Source of the DNA: an uncultured Collinsella sp.
Lineage (GTDB): Bacteria; Actinomycetota; Coriobacteriia; Coriobacteriales; Coriobacteriaceae
NCBI GenBank assembly: GCA_934621295.1
Contig: CAKTVB010000001.1
Location: forward strand, 1 to 64,000
Length of the DNA: 64,000 nucleotides
Direction: 5' to 3'
The notes under the pieces were generated by a model that made no database searches, had not been told where the DNA came from, and saw only the letters and a list, made by a program, of their open reading frames with translations. Below are positions 1 through 7,789 of this stretch, one piece after another (the stretch's first letter is position 1; every line of letters begins with the position of its first letter). A program made the position numbers and the translations under genes.

Positions 1-6
1 TGCAAC

Positions 7-34
7 AAAAAAGCCGCAACCTCTCGGCTGCGGC
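7..34 (-). terminator. Rho-independent terminator after tRNA-Ala
   Basis: Read on the minus strand, a six-pair GC stem (plus-strand arms 13-18 and 29-34) is followed at once by six T (plus-strand A7-A12). It sits 12 bases past the tRNA-Ala 3' end and would close the tRNA-Ile/tRNA-Ala transcript. Confidence 0.6.
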
Positions 35-46
35 CTTAATTTCAAA

Positions 47-122
47 TGGTGGAGGTTAGGGGGATCGAACCCCTGACCTCAGGCTTGCAAAGCCCGCGCT
101 CTCCCAGCTGAGCTAAACCCCC
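47..122 (-). tRNA. tRNA-Ala (TGC anticodon)
   Basis: On the minus strand the sequence folds as a full cloverleaf. A seven-pair acceptor stem starts GGGGGTT, the D-arm reads TTAGCTCAGCTGGGAGAGC, the anticodon loop is TTTGCAA (anticodon TGC), and the T-arm is GGGGTTCGATCCCC. The discriminator is A and the 3' CCA is encoded (plus 47-49). It is the second tRNA of a two-tRNA minus-strand unit with tRNA-Ile upstream. This Ile-Ala pair is often found in rRNA spacers, but no rRNA is visible here. Confidence 0.97.
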
Positions 123-133
123 ACGGAGACAGT

Positions 134-178
134 AATAAACACCCCAGCGGCGACTCGGCTCTCGCTGGGGTGTTTATT
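134..178 (-). repeat. Perfect 16-bp inverted repeat between tRNA-Ile and tRNA-Ala
   Basis: Arms 134-149 (AATAAACACCCCAGCG) and 163-178 are exact reverse complements around a 13-base loop. It lies in the tRNA-Ile to tRNA-Ala spacer. The U-rich tail on either strand is short, so it may be a partial terminator or a processing hairpin rather than a strong stop. Confidence 0.6.
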
Positions 179-189
179 GCGAAAGAAAG

Positions 190-266
190 TGGTGGACCTG
201 ACAAGATTCGAACTTGTGACCTCCCGGTTATCAGCCGGACGCTCTAACCAACTGAGCTACAGGTCC
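190..266 (-). tRNA. tRNA-Ile (GAT anticodon)
   Basis: Minus-strand cloverleaf. The acceptor GGACCTG pairs with CAGGTCC, the anticodon loop is CTGATAA (anticodon GAT), and the T-arm contains GTTCGAA. The discriminator is A and the CCA is encoded at plus 190-192. It is first in the tRNA-Ile/tRNA-Ala unit, just downstream of a near-consensus promoter. Confidence 0.97.
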
Positions 267-280
267 ATCGCGCGTTGACT

Positions 281-310
281 ATATTAGCCTAGACCGTTTT
301 TATAAGTCAA
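281..310 (-). promoter_or_regulatory. Sigma-70-type promoter for the tRNA-Ile/Ala unit
   Basis: On the minus strand TTGACT (plus 305-310) and TAATAT (plus 281-286) are separated by 18 bases and end 14 bases before the tRNA-Ile 5' end. This is a good match to a housekeeping -35/-10 pair. Confidence 0.65.
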
Positions 311-452
311 CGACTTTTTTAAAAAAATTTTCGGGTTGGCTCATATATCGAAATCACACGCGTTTCCCCTTTATTTTGGGTAGTATTACTATCCGATTCA
401 AACAGGTGGAATATTCGGACTCCACCATCATCGTCTATAAGGAGGTGCCATA

Positions 453-953
453 ATGATCCGCGTTGATATCGAAACCATCGTTATGGCCGCCGGCCCGCAT
501 CCATCCCTCATTGTCCTGCGCGAGCGTGAAACTTCAGAATCGAACGAAGCCCCCCTTCGCGCCCTCTCCATCCAGACTGGGTCCTTCGAAGCCGCGGCGC
601 TAAGCCAGGGAATCGATGGGAAAAACGCGGGGCGGCCCATCACACATGACTTCACCGTCAACACCATCAAGGAACTTGGCGCTAAAATCGCTCGTGTCGA
701 AATTTCCCATATGGAAACCCCGGTCTTCTTCGCTAACGTCATCATTCTCGATAAAAACGGCGAGGAGCACGCGGTCGATGCGCGCCCAAGCGACGCTCTT
801 GCCTTTGCCGTACGCGTGAACGCCCCCATCTATGTCGAAGACGACATCATGAACCGCGCGGGCACCTTCTCATATCAGACCGATATTAACGAGGAGGCGG
901 AGCAGCAGAAGTTCGATCACTTCGTGCAAACGCTCTCACCTGACGACTTCTAA
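453..953 (+). CDS. Bifunctional nuclease family (DUF151) protein
   Basis: The 166-residue protein fits the DUF151/BFN family. It shows RPITHD (61-66), the ligand-lined strand region FFANVIILD (92-100) and the family hallmark DARPSDALAFAVR (109-121). Characterised members have RNase/DNase activity, and others are used as stress or regulatory proteins; the bacterial role is not settled. The C-terminal 25 residues are acidic and variable. The ATG is preceded by AAGGAGGT at good spacing. The gene stands alone and converges on gyrA, sharing the hairpin at 1001-1027. Confidence 0.85.
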   Translation: MIRVDIETIVMAAGPHPSLIVLRERETSESNEAPLRALSIQTGSFEAAALSQGIDGKNAGRPITHDFTVNTIKELGAKIARVEISHMETPVFFANVIILDKNGEEHAVDARPSDALAFAVRVNAPIYVEDDIMNRAGTFSYQTDINEEAEQQKFDHFVQTLSPDDF

Positions 954-1000
954 TCGATTGAGACCTCTTCAAGCAACACAAACCCTCATTTTTAAACAGG

Positions 1001-1027
1001 AAGGGCCCATCCGGTGGATGGGCCCTT
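1001..1027. terminator. Bidirectional terminator between the BFN gene and gyrA
   Basis: Twelve-pair perfect stem AAGGGCCCATCC / GGATGGGCCCTT with a three-base loop. It lies between two convergent stop codons (953 and 1062). The TTCTCTC tail on the plus strand is modest. Confidence 0.7.
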
Positions 1028-1061
1028 CTCTCAATCATCTTCTATATCCTCTTTGAACCAG

Positions 1062-3788
1062 CTACTCGCCAGCCAAATCCTCAGCAGTCTCTTCTCCGTC
1101 ATTATCATCGGCAGAAGCCTCCTCGGGCTTCTCTTTGGCTTCTGCGGAGACCTCAGACTTTTCTGCAGAACTCTCCATACGTGCAACGGCGGTCACGCGA
1201 TCGCCGTCCGCCACAGTCATCATCTTGACGCCCTGCGTCGCGCGACCGGTCTGAGAGATCTCGTCAGTCTTCACGCGAATTACGGTAGCACCCTCGGTGA
1301 CGATGAACAGCTCATGCTGCGACCCCACGGTCTTCATAGCAGCCAGCTGACCCTTGCGATCGGTCATCTGGATGGTGAAGACGCCCTGGCCACCGCGATT
1401 TTGCTCGGGATAGTCGGCAACCGGGGTTCGCTTGCCAAAACCGTACTCGGTGATAACAAAGAGGTCACCGGTACCGTTGGAAACCTCCATGCCCAAGACA
1501 CTCGCATCGTCCTTCATAGTGATGCCGCGCACACCGCTCGTATCGCGGCCCGTGGCACGCACCTGATCCTCACCAAAGACGATAGCCTTGCCTGCCGTCG
1601 TCGCCATGATGATCTTGTCGCCCTCGCGCACGCGGCGAACATTGAGCAGTGCATCATCATCCTTAAGATTGATAGCGATGATGCCGTCGCGGCGGCTGCG
1701 ATCGTAAGCACTCATAACCGTCTTCTTGATCATGCCGCTGCGCGTCGCAAATAGCAGATACTCATCGTCGGGGAATTCACGGCAAGAAATCACGCTGGCG
1801 ATCTTCTCGCCTTCCTCGAACGGCAGCAGGTTAACAATCGCCGTGCCGCGCGCCTGGCGCGACCCCTCGGGCAGCTCGTGAACCTTAAGGCGGTAGACTT
1901 TGCCTCGGTTGGAGAAGAAGAGCACATACTCATGGGTGCTGGCGATGAACATCTCCTCGATGACATCATCTTCCTTCAAGCTCACGCCCGTGACACCCTT
2001 GCCACCGCGCTTCTGAGCGCGATAGGCGGCAACGGGGATACGCTTGACGTAACCGGTATGGGTGATGGTGACGACCATATCCTCGTCGGCAATAAGGTCC
2101 TCAACGTCGAGATGGCGCTCTGCGGCAGCAATCTGGGTACGGCGCTTGTCACCAAACTTACGGGAAATCTCGCGCATCTCCTCTTTGATCACGCCAAGAA
2201 TCTTCTCCTCATGGGCAAGAAGGTCCTCGTAGTAAGCAATGGCGCGGCGCAGACCGTCCAGCTCCTCCTGGATCTTATCGCGCTCAAGACCGGTCAGGCG
2301 ACGCAACTTCATCTCGAGAATAGCGGTGGTCTGTTCGGTCGTAAAACCAAAGCGCTCGATCAAGCGGCCGGAGGCCTCGGAATCGGTACGCGAGGAACGA
2401 ATGATCGAGATAACCTCGTCGATATGGTCGAGAGCCATAAGATAGCCCTCGAGAATATGTGCGCGGGCTTGGGCTTTCTTGAGGTCAAAGCGCGTACGAC
2501 GGGTAATGACGTCAACCTGATGATCGATATAGTGCTGCAACATCTCGCGCAGGGAGAGACACTTGGGCACGCCGTTGACGAGTGCCAGATTGTTGGCGCC
2601 AAACGTGGTCTGCAACGAGGTGTACTTATAGAGGTTGTTAAGAACAACCTGCGGGATGACATTCTTCTTGAGTTCAATGACGAGGCGAATACCTTTCTGG
2701 TTCGACTCGTCGCGCATGTCGGAAATACCCTCGATGCGCTTCTCGTTCACCAACTGGGCAATCTTCTCCTGCAGGGTGCCCTTGTTGACCATGTAGGGAA
2801 TCTCGGTGAACACCAGACGGTTGCGGCCCGTTTTGGTGGACTCAACATGGGCCTTGGCGCGCACGGTAATGGAGCCGCGGCCGGTCTCGTAGCTCTGACG
2901 GATGCCATCGGATCCCATGATGATGGCGCCGGTTGGGAAGTCGGGGCCAGGCATGATTTGCATGAGCTCGTCGACGGTCGCATCCGGATTGTCGATGAGA
3001 TAGCAGGTTGCCTCGATTGCTTCGCTCAGGTTGTGCGGAGCGATATTCGTCGCCATACCGACGGCGATGCCCTGGCTGCCGTTAACCAGCAGGTTGGGGA
3101 AACGCGCCGGCAGGGCCACGGGCTCTGCGAGGGATTCGTCGTAGTTAGGCTGCCAGTCGACAGTATCCTTCTGTAGATCGCGAAGGAGCTCCATGGCGGG
3201 TTTTGCCAGACGGCTCTCGGTATAACGCATGGCTGCCGCAGAGTCGCCGTCGATGTTGCCAAAGTTGCCGTGACCGTCGATGAGCGGGGTGCGCATCGAG
3301 AACCACTGGGCAAGACGGACCATCGTCTCGTAAACAGCGGAGTCGCCGTGCGGGTGATACTTACCGATAACTTCACCGACAGTCCAGGCGGACTTCTTGT
3401 GCGGGCGGTTGGGGTAGATGCCGCTCTCGTTCATTGCGTACAGAATGCGACGATGAACCGGCTTCAAGCCGTCGCGAACATCCGGCAGCGCACGAGCGGT
3501 GATGACCGACATCGAATACTCGATGAAGGACTGTTTCATCTCCTGGCCGAACTCAGAAATCTGCAGCTGACCACCGTTGATGTCCTCACCGGCGTCGGTG
3601 CCGCGATCTACAGCACCGAAGCTCTCCTCGAGCTCCTCGTCGTCATCCTCTTCTTCGTCTTCGACATCGGGGTTATAGGAATCGGGATCCCCATCCTCCC
3701 CCTGCTCCGCGCGGGCGAGCAAGCGACGCAGATCGTCGGGCATGCCCTCCGACTGCTCGTTATCGTTGTTGTTCATATCTTCTGCCAC
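1062..3788 (-). CDS. gyrA: DNA gyrase subunit A
   Basis: Breakage-reunion subunit of gyrase, 908 residues. The core begins near residue 80. The catalytic tyrosine is Y189 in AMRYTE. The quinolone-determining region is HGDSAVYE, with S150 and E154 at the E. coli 83/87 positions. The C-terminal half has QKRGGKG, a GyrA-box of the kind needed for negative supercoiling, so this is true gyrase rather than topoisomerase IV. Odd feature: an about 75-residue, very acidic N-terminal extension (residues 41-55 are almost all D/E) and an acidic C-terminus. It follows gyrB on the same strand after a structured 213-base gap. The ATG has a GGAGGT RBS nearby. Confidence 0.97.
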   Translation of the reverse strand: MAEDMNNNDNEQSEGMPDDLRRLLARAEQGEDGDPDSYNPDVEDEEEDDDEELEESFGAVDRGTDAGEDINGGQLQISEFGQEMKQSFIEYSMSVITARALPDVRDGLKPVHRRILYAMNESGIYPNRPHKKSAWTVGEVIGKYHPHGDSAVYETMVRLAQWFSMRTPLIDGHGNFGNIDGDSAAAMRYTESRLAKPAMELLRDLQKDTVDWQPNYDESLAEPVALPARFPNLLVNGSQGIAVGMATNIAPHNLSEAIEATCYLIDNPDATVDELMQIMPGPDFPTGAIIMGSDGIRQSYETGRGSITVRAKAHVESTKTGRNRLVFTEIPYMVNKGTLQEKIAQLVNEKRIEGISDMRDESNQKGIRLVIELKKNVIPQVVLNNLYKYTSLQTTFGANNLALVNGVPKCLSLREMLQHYIDHQVDVITRRTRFDLKKAQARAHILEGYLMALDHIDEVISIIRSSRTDSEASGRLIERFGFTTEQTTAILEMKLRRLTGLERDKIQEELDGLRRAIAYYEDLLAHEEKILGVIKEEMREISRKFGDKRRTQIAAAERHLDVEDLIADEDMVVTITHTGYVKRIPVAAYRAQKRGGKGVTGVSLKEDDVIEEMFIASTHEYVLFFSNRGKVYRLKVHELPEGSRQARGTAIVNLLPFEEGEKIASVISCREFPDDEYLLFATRSGMIKKTVMSAYDRSRRDGIIAINLKDDDALLNVRRVREGDKIIMATTAGKAIVFGEDQVRATGRDTSGVRGITMKDDASVLGMEVSNGTGDLFVITEYGFGKRTPVADYPEQNRGGQGVFTIQMTDRKGQLAAMKTVGSQHELFIVTEGATVIRVKTDEISQTGRATQGVKMMTVADGDRVTAVARMESSAEKSEVSAEAKEKPEEASADDNDGEETAEDLAGE

Positions 3789-3841
3789 GTACTACCTCCT
3801 TGGTTGGTCGTGGTTGCGTTCATTCATGCAGCGTCTCAATC

Positions 3842-3990
3842 AACCCGTCTTAACAACTTCGTCGAGAGAAAGTCATTTTTCTCAACAACGGAGACGGGTT
3901 TTCCAGGTGCCCGAGATTGCCCTGAAAGAGGAGGGAAGCGTACTTAGGTACGCGACCGACGATTGAAGGGCAAGGTTGGGTGCCTGGGAA
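3842..3990 (-). other. Two consecutive stem-loops in the gyrB-gyrA gap (possible structured leader of gyrA)
   Basis: The 213-base space between gyrB and gyrA is densely structured. The first element has arms AACCCGTCT (3842-3850) and AGACGGGTT (3892-3900), perfect over nine pairs, enclosing a smaller GAGAAA/TTTCTC stem. The second pairs 3901-3923 with 3967-3990 imperfectly, over more than 20 positions with G-U pairs, and encloses GCGTAC/GTACGC (3938-3943 / 3948-3953). Neither ends in a clear U-run in the gyrA direction. Whether this is an attenuator, a protein-binding leader or an mRNA-processing site cannot be told from one sequence. Confidence 0.5.
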
Positions 3991-4001
3991 AGCCGTGCAG
4001 G

Positions 4002-6032
4002 TTAGGCGTCCAAGAAGCGGGCGTCATGGGCATGCTTCTCAATATACTCACGACGGTAGCTAACCTCGGAACCCATGAGCTCTCGCACGGCACGGTCGGC
4101 AGTGATGGCGTCCTCGATAGTCACGCGCTGCAGAATACGGGTCTTGGGGTCCATAGTGGTCGAGGCGAGCTGCTTGGGGTCCATCTCACCCAAGCCCTTA
4201 TAGCGCTGAACGGTATAGCCCTTGCGCTTCTTGGTGACCTTGCCGCCCTCAGCCTTACCATCCTCATCACCCTCATCGGGGTTAAGGCCAAGGCTGCGGA
4301 TGGTATCCTTCAAGATCTCGTCTTCGGGCTGCCTGCCGTTGGGATAGACATAGTGAATCTTGTTGCGAACCTTGATGCCAAAGATCGGCGGGCACGCCAC
4401 GTATACATAGCCGGCGTCGATCAGCGGACGCATGTACTTGTAGAAGAACGTGAGCAGCAAGATGCGGATATGTGCGCCATCGACGTCTGCATCGGTCATG
4501 ATGATGATCTTATGGTAGCGAGCCTTGGTGATATCGAAGTCTCCGCCATCACCCGAACCCGTAGTCACACCGCAGCCGATTGCCGTGATGAGCGACTGGA
4601 TGGTGTCGGAAGAGAAGGCTCGGTGATCTCCCACGCGCTCGACGTTCAAAATTTTGCCGCGCAGGGGCAGAATCGCCTGAATGTCTCGGCGGCGGCCGTC
4701 CTTAGCAGAACCGCCTGCCGAGTCGCCCTCTACGATGAAGAGCTCGGTCATCTCGGCATCGCGCACCGAGCAGTCCGCGAGCTTTCCGGGAAGCGCCGCG
4801 GTCTCAAGCAAACTCTTGCGGCGTGTTGCCTCGCGGGCCTTGCGGGCTGCATTGCGGGCTTTGGACGCCTGTTGAGCCTTCTTGACGATTTCACGACCCT
4901 GCTTGGGATGTTCCTCGAGATAGTCGGTCAGACCGTCGGTGACGATCTTGAGCACCAGCGTACGCATGAAAGAGCTGCCGAGCTTGGCTTTGGTCTGTCC
5001 CTCGAATTGCGGGTCGGCAAGCTTGACGGAGATAACGGCGGAAAGGCCCTCGCGCACGTCATCGCCCGTAAGGTTTGATTCTTTTTCTTTAAGGATGCCC
5101 TGCTTGCGCGCATAGTCGTTGATTACGCGTGTAAGCGCGGTGCGGAACCCCTCGAGGTGCATACCTCCCTCGGGGGTGTAGATGTCGTTCGCAAAGCTCA
5201 TGACCGTCTCGGAATACGACGTATTCCACTGCAAAGACACCTCGACATCGCCCATCCTGTCGGTAGGGACACCTTCTTCGGATGTTCCTTCGATATAGAT
5301 AGGCTCCTTGAGAAGCTCGGGGACCTCTTTACCCTCGTTCAGGAATTTGACGAAGTCAATGATGCCACCGGCATAGCAGAACTCCTCGACGCGCGGCGTA
5401 CTCTCGCGCTCATCGGTAAGAACGATCTCGAGATTCTTATTCAAAAACGCCGTTTCCTGCAGGCGATTATGCAACGTGTCGAAATCGTAGACAGTGGTCT
5501 CGAAGATCTCGTCGTCGGGCCAGAAGGTCACGGACGTACCCGTTTCCTGAGAGTTGCCGACTTCCTTCATCTTCTCCACGGTATTGCCGCGCGAGAACTG
5601 CATTTCATAGATTTTGCCATCGCGTCTGACCTGTACAACCATCTTCTTCGATAGGGCGTTAACAACCGAAACGCCGACGCCGTGCAAGCCGCCCGACACC
5701 TTGTAAGCGGAGTTGTCGAACTTGCCGCCGGCATGAAGGATGGTCATAACGACCTCGAGAGTCGGGATCTTCTTGACCGGGTGCTCATCCACGGGAATGC
5801 CACGACCATTGTCAACAACGGTGATGGAGTTGTCTGCATGCACCGTCACCAAAATCTTGGAGCAATACCCCGCCATGGCCTCGTCGACTGCGTTGTCGAC
5901 GATCTCCCATACCAGATGATGCAGTCCGGAAGCGCTCGTCGAGCCGATATACATACCCGGACGCTTGCGAACGGCCTCAAGACCCTCAAGGATCTTAATT
6001 TCGTTGCCATCGTATGACTCTTCTTTAGCCAC
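4002..6032 (-). CDS. gyrB: DNA gyrase subunit B
   Basis: ATPase subunit of gyrase, 676 residues. The GHKL fold is at the N-terminus: EIVDNAVDEA gives the catalytic Glu and Mg-binding Asn, then DNGRGIP, then GGLHGVG. The TOPRIM domain has EGDSAGGSAK and DADVDGAHI, and the C-terminal tail carries RYKGLGEMDP. The length is normal for Gram-positive GyrB, without the E. coli-type insert. It is in the minus-strand block dnaA-dnaN-recF-DUF721-gyrB-gyrA. A candidate -10 (TAGAAT, plus 6077-6082) lies in the short gap upstream. Confidence 0.98.
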   Translation of the reverse strand: MAKEESYDGNEIKILEGLEAVRKRPGMYIGSTSASGLHHLVWEIVDNAVDEAMAGYCSKILVTVHADNSITVVDNGRGIPVDEHPVKKIPTLEVVMTILHAGGKFDNSAYKVSGGLHGVGVSVVNALSKKMVVQVRRDGKIYEMQFSRGNTVEKMKEVGNSQETGTSVTFWPDDEIFETTVYDFDTLHNRLQETAFLNKNLEIVLTDERESTPRVEEFCYAGGIIDFVKFLNEGKEVPELLKEPIYIEGTSEEGVPTDRMGDVEVSLQWNTSYSETVMSFANDIYTPEGGMHLEGFRTALTRVINDYARKQGILKEKESNLTGDDVREGLSAVISVKLADPQFEGQTKAKLGSSFMRTLVLKIVTDGLTDYLEEHPKQGREIVKKAQQASKARNAARKAREATRRKSLLETAALPGKLADCSVRDAEMTELFIVEGDSAGGSAKDGRRRDIQAILPLRGKILNVERVGDHRAFSSDTIQSLITAIGCGVTTGSGDGGDFDITKARYHKIIIMTDADVDGAHIRILLLTFFYKYMRPLIDAGYVYVACPPIFGIKVRNKIHYVYPNGRQPEDEILKDTIRSLGLNPDEGDEDGKAEGGKVTKKRKGYTVQRYKGLGEMDPKQLASTTMDPKTRILQRVTIEDAITADRAVRELMGSEVSYRREYIEKHAHDARFLDA

Positions 6033-6111
6033 GCGCCAACTCCCTCTCTTTTACTCAAACAGAGATAACCTTACATATTCTAGCCTAAATAAGGGGTCCT
6101 ACATAAGGTAC

Positions 6112-6153
6112 AAATAGCGCTCTGGGGCCACCAGAAGCCGAATATGGCTATTT
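6112..6153 (-). other. Hairpin between the DUF721 stop and gyrB
   Basis: Outer arms AAATAGC (6112-6118) and GCTATTT (6147-6153) enclose an inner TCTGG/CCAGA stem (6121-6125 / 6131-6135). The right arm overlaps the DUF721 stop codon. No long U-run follows on the minus strand, so it may be a weak terminator or a processing hairpin. Confidence 0.4.
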
Positions 6154-6708
6154 CGTTGATTTACGGGTCTTGTCTAGCGAAAGCCCCGCGCCCATCGCGG
6201 ATTTAAGCGCTCTTTGAAGACCCTCGTCCTTGATATGGGCAACGCGAGCATCGATAGCGGCTGCGTCGGCGGGGGAAAGCTCCGCACGAGAAGAGGCGAC
6301 GCGCGCGGAAGCCTTGAGGCCGCTCGCAGCGGAAGGCCCGGGGCTGGGCACTCCATATCCCTTCCGGGACAGCTTGAACACCAGCGCCGAAACACTCACT
6401 CCGCAGGCTTCCATGCGTGCGCGAATAATTTCACGCAAAACGGTAAGCTCGTTGACCCATGAGGAGCCGTCAACATAGACGATAAGCTCACGCGTCTCGG
6501 GAACAAAGTGCAGGCCGCATACGTGCTGACCCTCGCGCGTGTGGGCACAGACGGTGTTCCAGGCACGGTAAACCTCTCGCGCCCGCTCCGCCTCCAAAAA
6601 CGCCACGCGCTTGGCGGGGGTGGCGTCGTCATAAATGCGACGCTTCTCCTGCTCAAGAATGCTACCAAGCCCCTGTGTGGCGCCGAAGCGATCACTTCTT
6701 TTCGCCAT
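6148..6708 (-). CDS. DUF721 (DciA-like) protein
   Basis: The 186-residue protein has the DUF721/DciA core at about residues 40-115: VYRAWNTVCAHTREGQHVCGL, then a strand-rich LIVYVDGSSWVNELTVLR. DciA proteins take part in loading the replicative helicase DnaB where DnaC/DnaI is absent, and actinobacteria carry a DUF721 protein at this very place after recF. The C-terminal 60 residues are Ala/Ser/Lys-rich and probably disordered. Its start overlaps the recF 3' end by 17 bases, so the two are co-translated. The helicase-loading role is inferred from the family, not shown here. Confidence 0.8.
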   Translation of the reverse strand: MAKRSDRFGATQGLGSILEQEKRRIYDDATPAKRVAFLEAERAREVYRAWNTVCAHTREGQHVCGLHFVPETRELIVYVDGSSWVNELTVLREIIRARMEACGVSVSALVFKLSRKGYGVPSPGPSAASGLKASARVASSRAELSPADAAAIDARVAHIKDEGLQRALKSAMGAGLSLDKTRKSTK

Positions 6709-7789
6709 CGATGTGCACCACCTTCGCGCGGTCTATGACATCTTTTGAAAAATAGCCCAGATTCGTCGTGGTGATGATCGTTTGGATCTCACCCTGTACG
6801 AACCCGGTTATCGCCTCGCGGCGACGGGCATCGAGCTCGCTCATCACGTCGTCGAGCAGCAACATGGGATATCGGCCCAAAATATCGCTCGCAACCTCCG
6901 CCTCGGCGATCTTCCAAGCCAGAACGAGGCTTCTTTGCTGTCCCTGACTCGCAAAGTCGCGTGCGTCCCTTCCATCGATAGAAAAGGAAATCTCATCGCG
7001 ATGCGGCCCTGCCACAGTGATGCCGCGGCGGCGCTCATCTTCGGAGGCCCGGACCAGGGCAGTGCGAAAGAGCTCTTCCGTCTCTGCGCGCGAAGTCGAC
7101 GTATCGATTTTTCCCACCGTTGACTGATAGGAAAGGTCAAAGGTCTCGGTCGGGGCGATGGCGCGATAGGCGTCTACCATGCGCAAGCGGATGCGCTCAA
7201 GTAGCGACAGCCGATGGGAAAGCAGGGAGGCACCTGTCTGCACCAGCACTTCATCCCATGCCTCCAATAAGTCAACAGGCACGGGATATTCCTTAAGCAG
7301 ACTGTTGCGCTGCTCGACGATGCGGGCATATGACGAAACAAGGTGGGCGTAGCGGTCGTTGAGCTGAATGCCAAAATCGTCCAGCGCCGCCCTGCGATAT
7401 GAAGCCGCACGTTTAATCATGTCGAGATGGTCGGGGCAAAACAATATGCTTGGAACCAGGCCACGCATACCGGCGGCCGAGGTACGTTTGCCGTTAGAAA
7501 AGAAGCTCTTCTTTCCCTCGGAGCAAACAAGCGCATGCTCGACGCGGCGCCCATCGCCGGTAAACGAAAGATCAATCCGGCAAGCACCCTCGCCGTTGCG
7601 CACAAGCTGAGAAGCCGTGGGACGGCGAAACGATTGTCCCGCCGTCAGCAGTTGAATCGACTCTATGAGGTTGGTCTTCCCCACCGCATTGCGTCCGATG
7701 AGAATCGTGATGTCGGGGTCGAGCTCGACATCAAACTCCTCGAAGCTACGGTAATTGCGCACCGAAAGCGTGCGTGCAAGCACATTCAT
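6692..7789 (-). CDS. recF: DNA replication and repair protein RecF
   Basis: 365-residue SMC-like ATPase that helps load RecA at gaps. Walker A is GRNAVGKTN (32-40), the ABC signature is SQGQQRSLVLAWK, and Walker B is PMLLLDDVMSELD. All are intact and the length is typical. Its ATG overlaps the dnaN stop in TAATG (one base), and its 3' end overlaps the DUF721 gene, so dnaN-recF-DUF721 is one translationally coupled unit. Confidence 0.97.
   Translation of the reverse strand: MNVLARTLSVRNYRSFEEFDVELDPDITILIGRNAVGKTNLIESIQLLTAGQSFRRPTASQLVRNGEGACRIDLSFTGDGRRVEHALVCSEGKKSFFSNGKRTSAAGMRGLVPSILFCPDHLDMIKRAASYRRAALDDFGIQLNDRYAHLVSSYARIVEQRNSLLKEYPVPVDLLEAWDEVLVQTGASLLSHRLSLLERIRLRMVDAYRAIAPTETFDLSYQSTVGKIDTSTSRAETEELFRTALVRASEDERRRGITVAGPHRDEISFSIDGRDARDFASQGQQRSLVLAWKIAEAEVASDILGRYPMLLLDDVMSELDARRREAITGFVQGEIQTIITTTNLGYFSKDVIDRAKVVHIDGEKK

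Noticed and set aside
47..266. tRNA-Ile/tRNA-Ala pair as an rRNA spacer
   Set aside because: No 16S or 23S sequence is seen on either side, and a tRNA promoter and a terminator flank the pair.
1878..3176. Long open frame on the plus strand opposite gyrA (432 codons)
   Set aside because: Antisense to the strongly conserved gyrA; the protein has no domain and the reading frame is a by-product of third-position GC bias. Similar antisense frames opposite gyrB (3963-5078) and dnaN (7774-8919) were dropped for the same reason.
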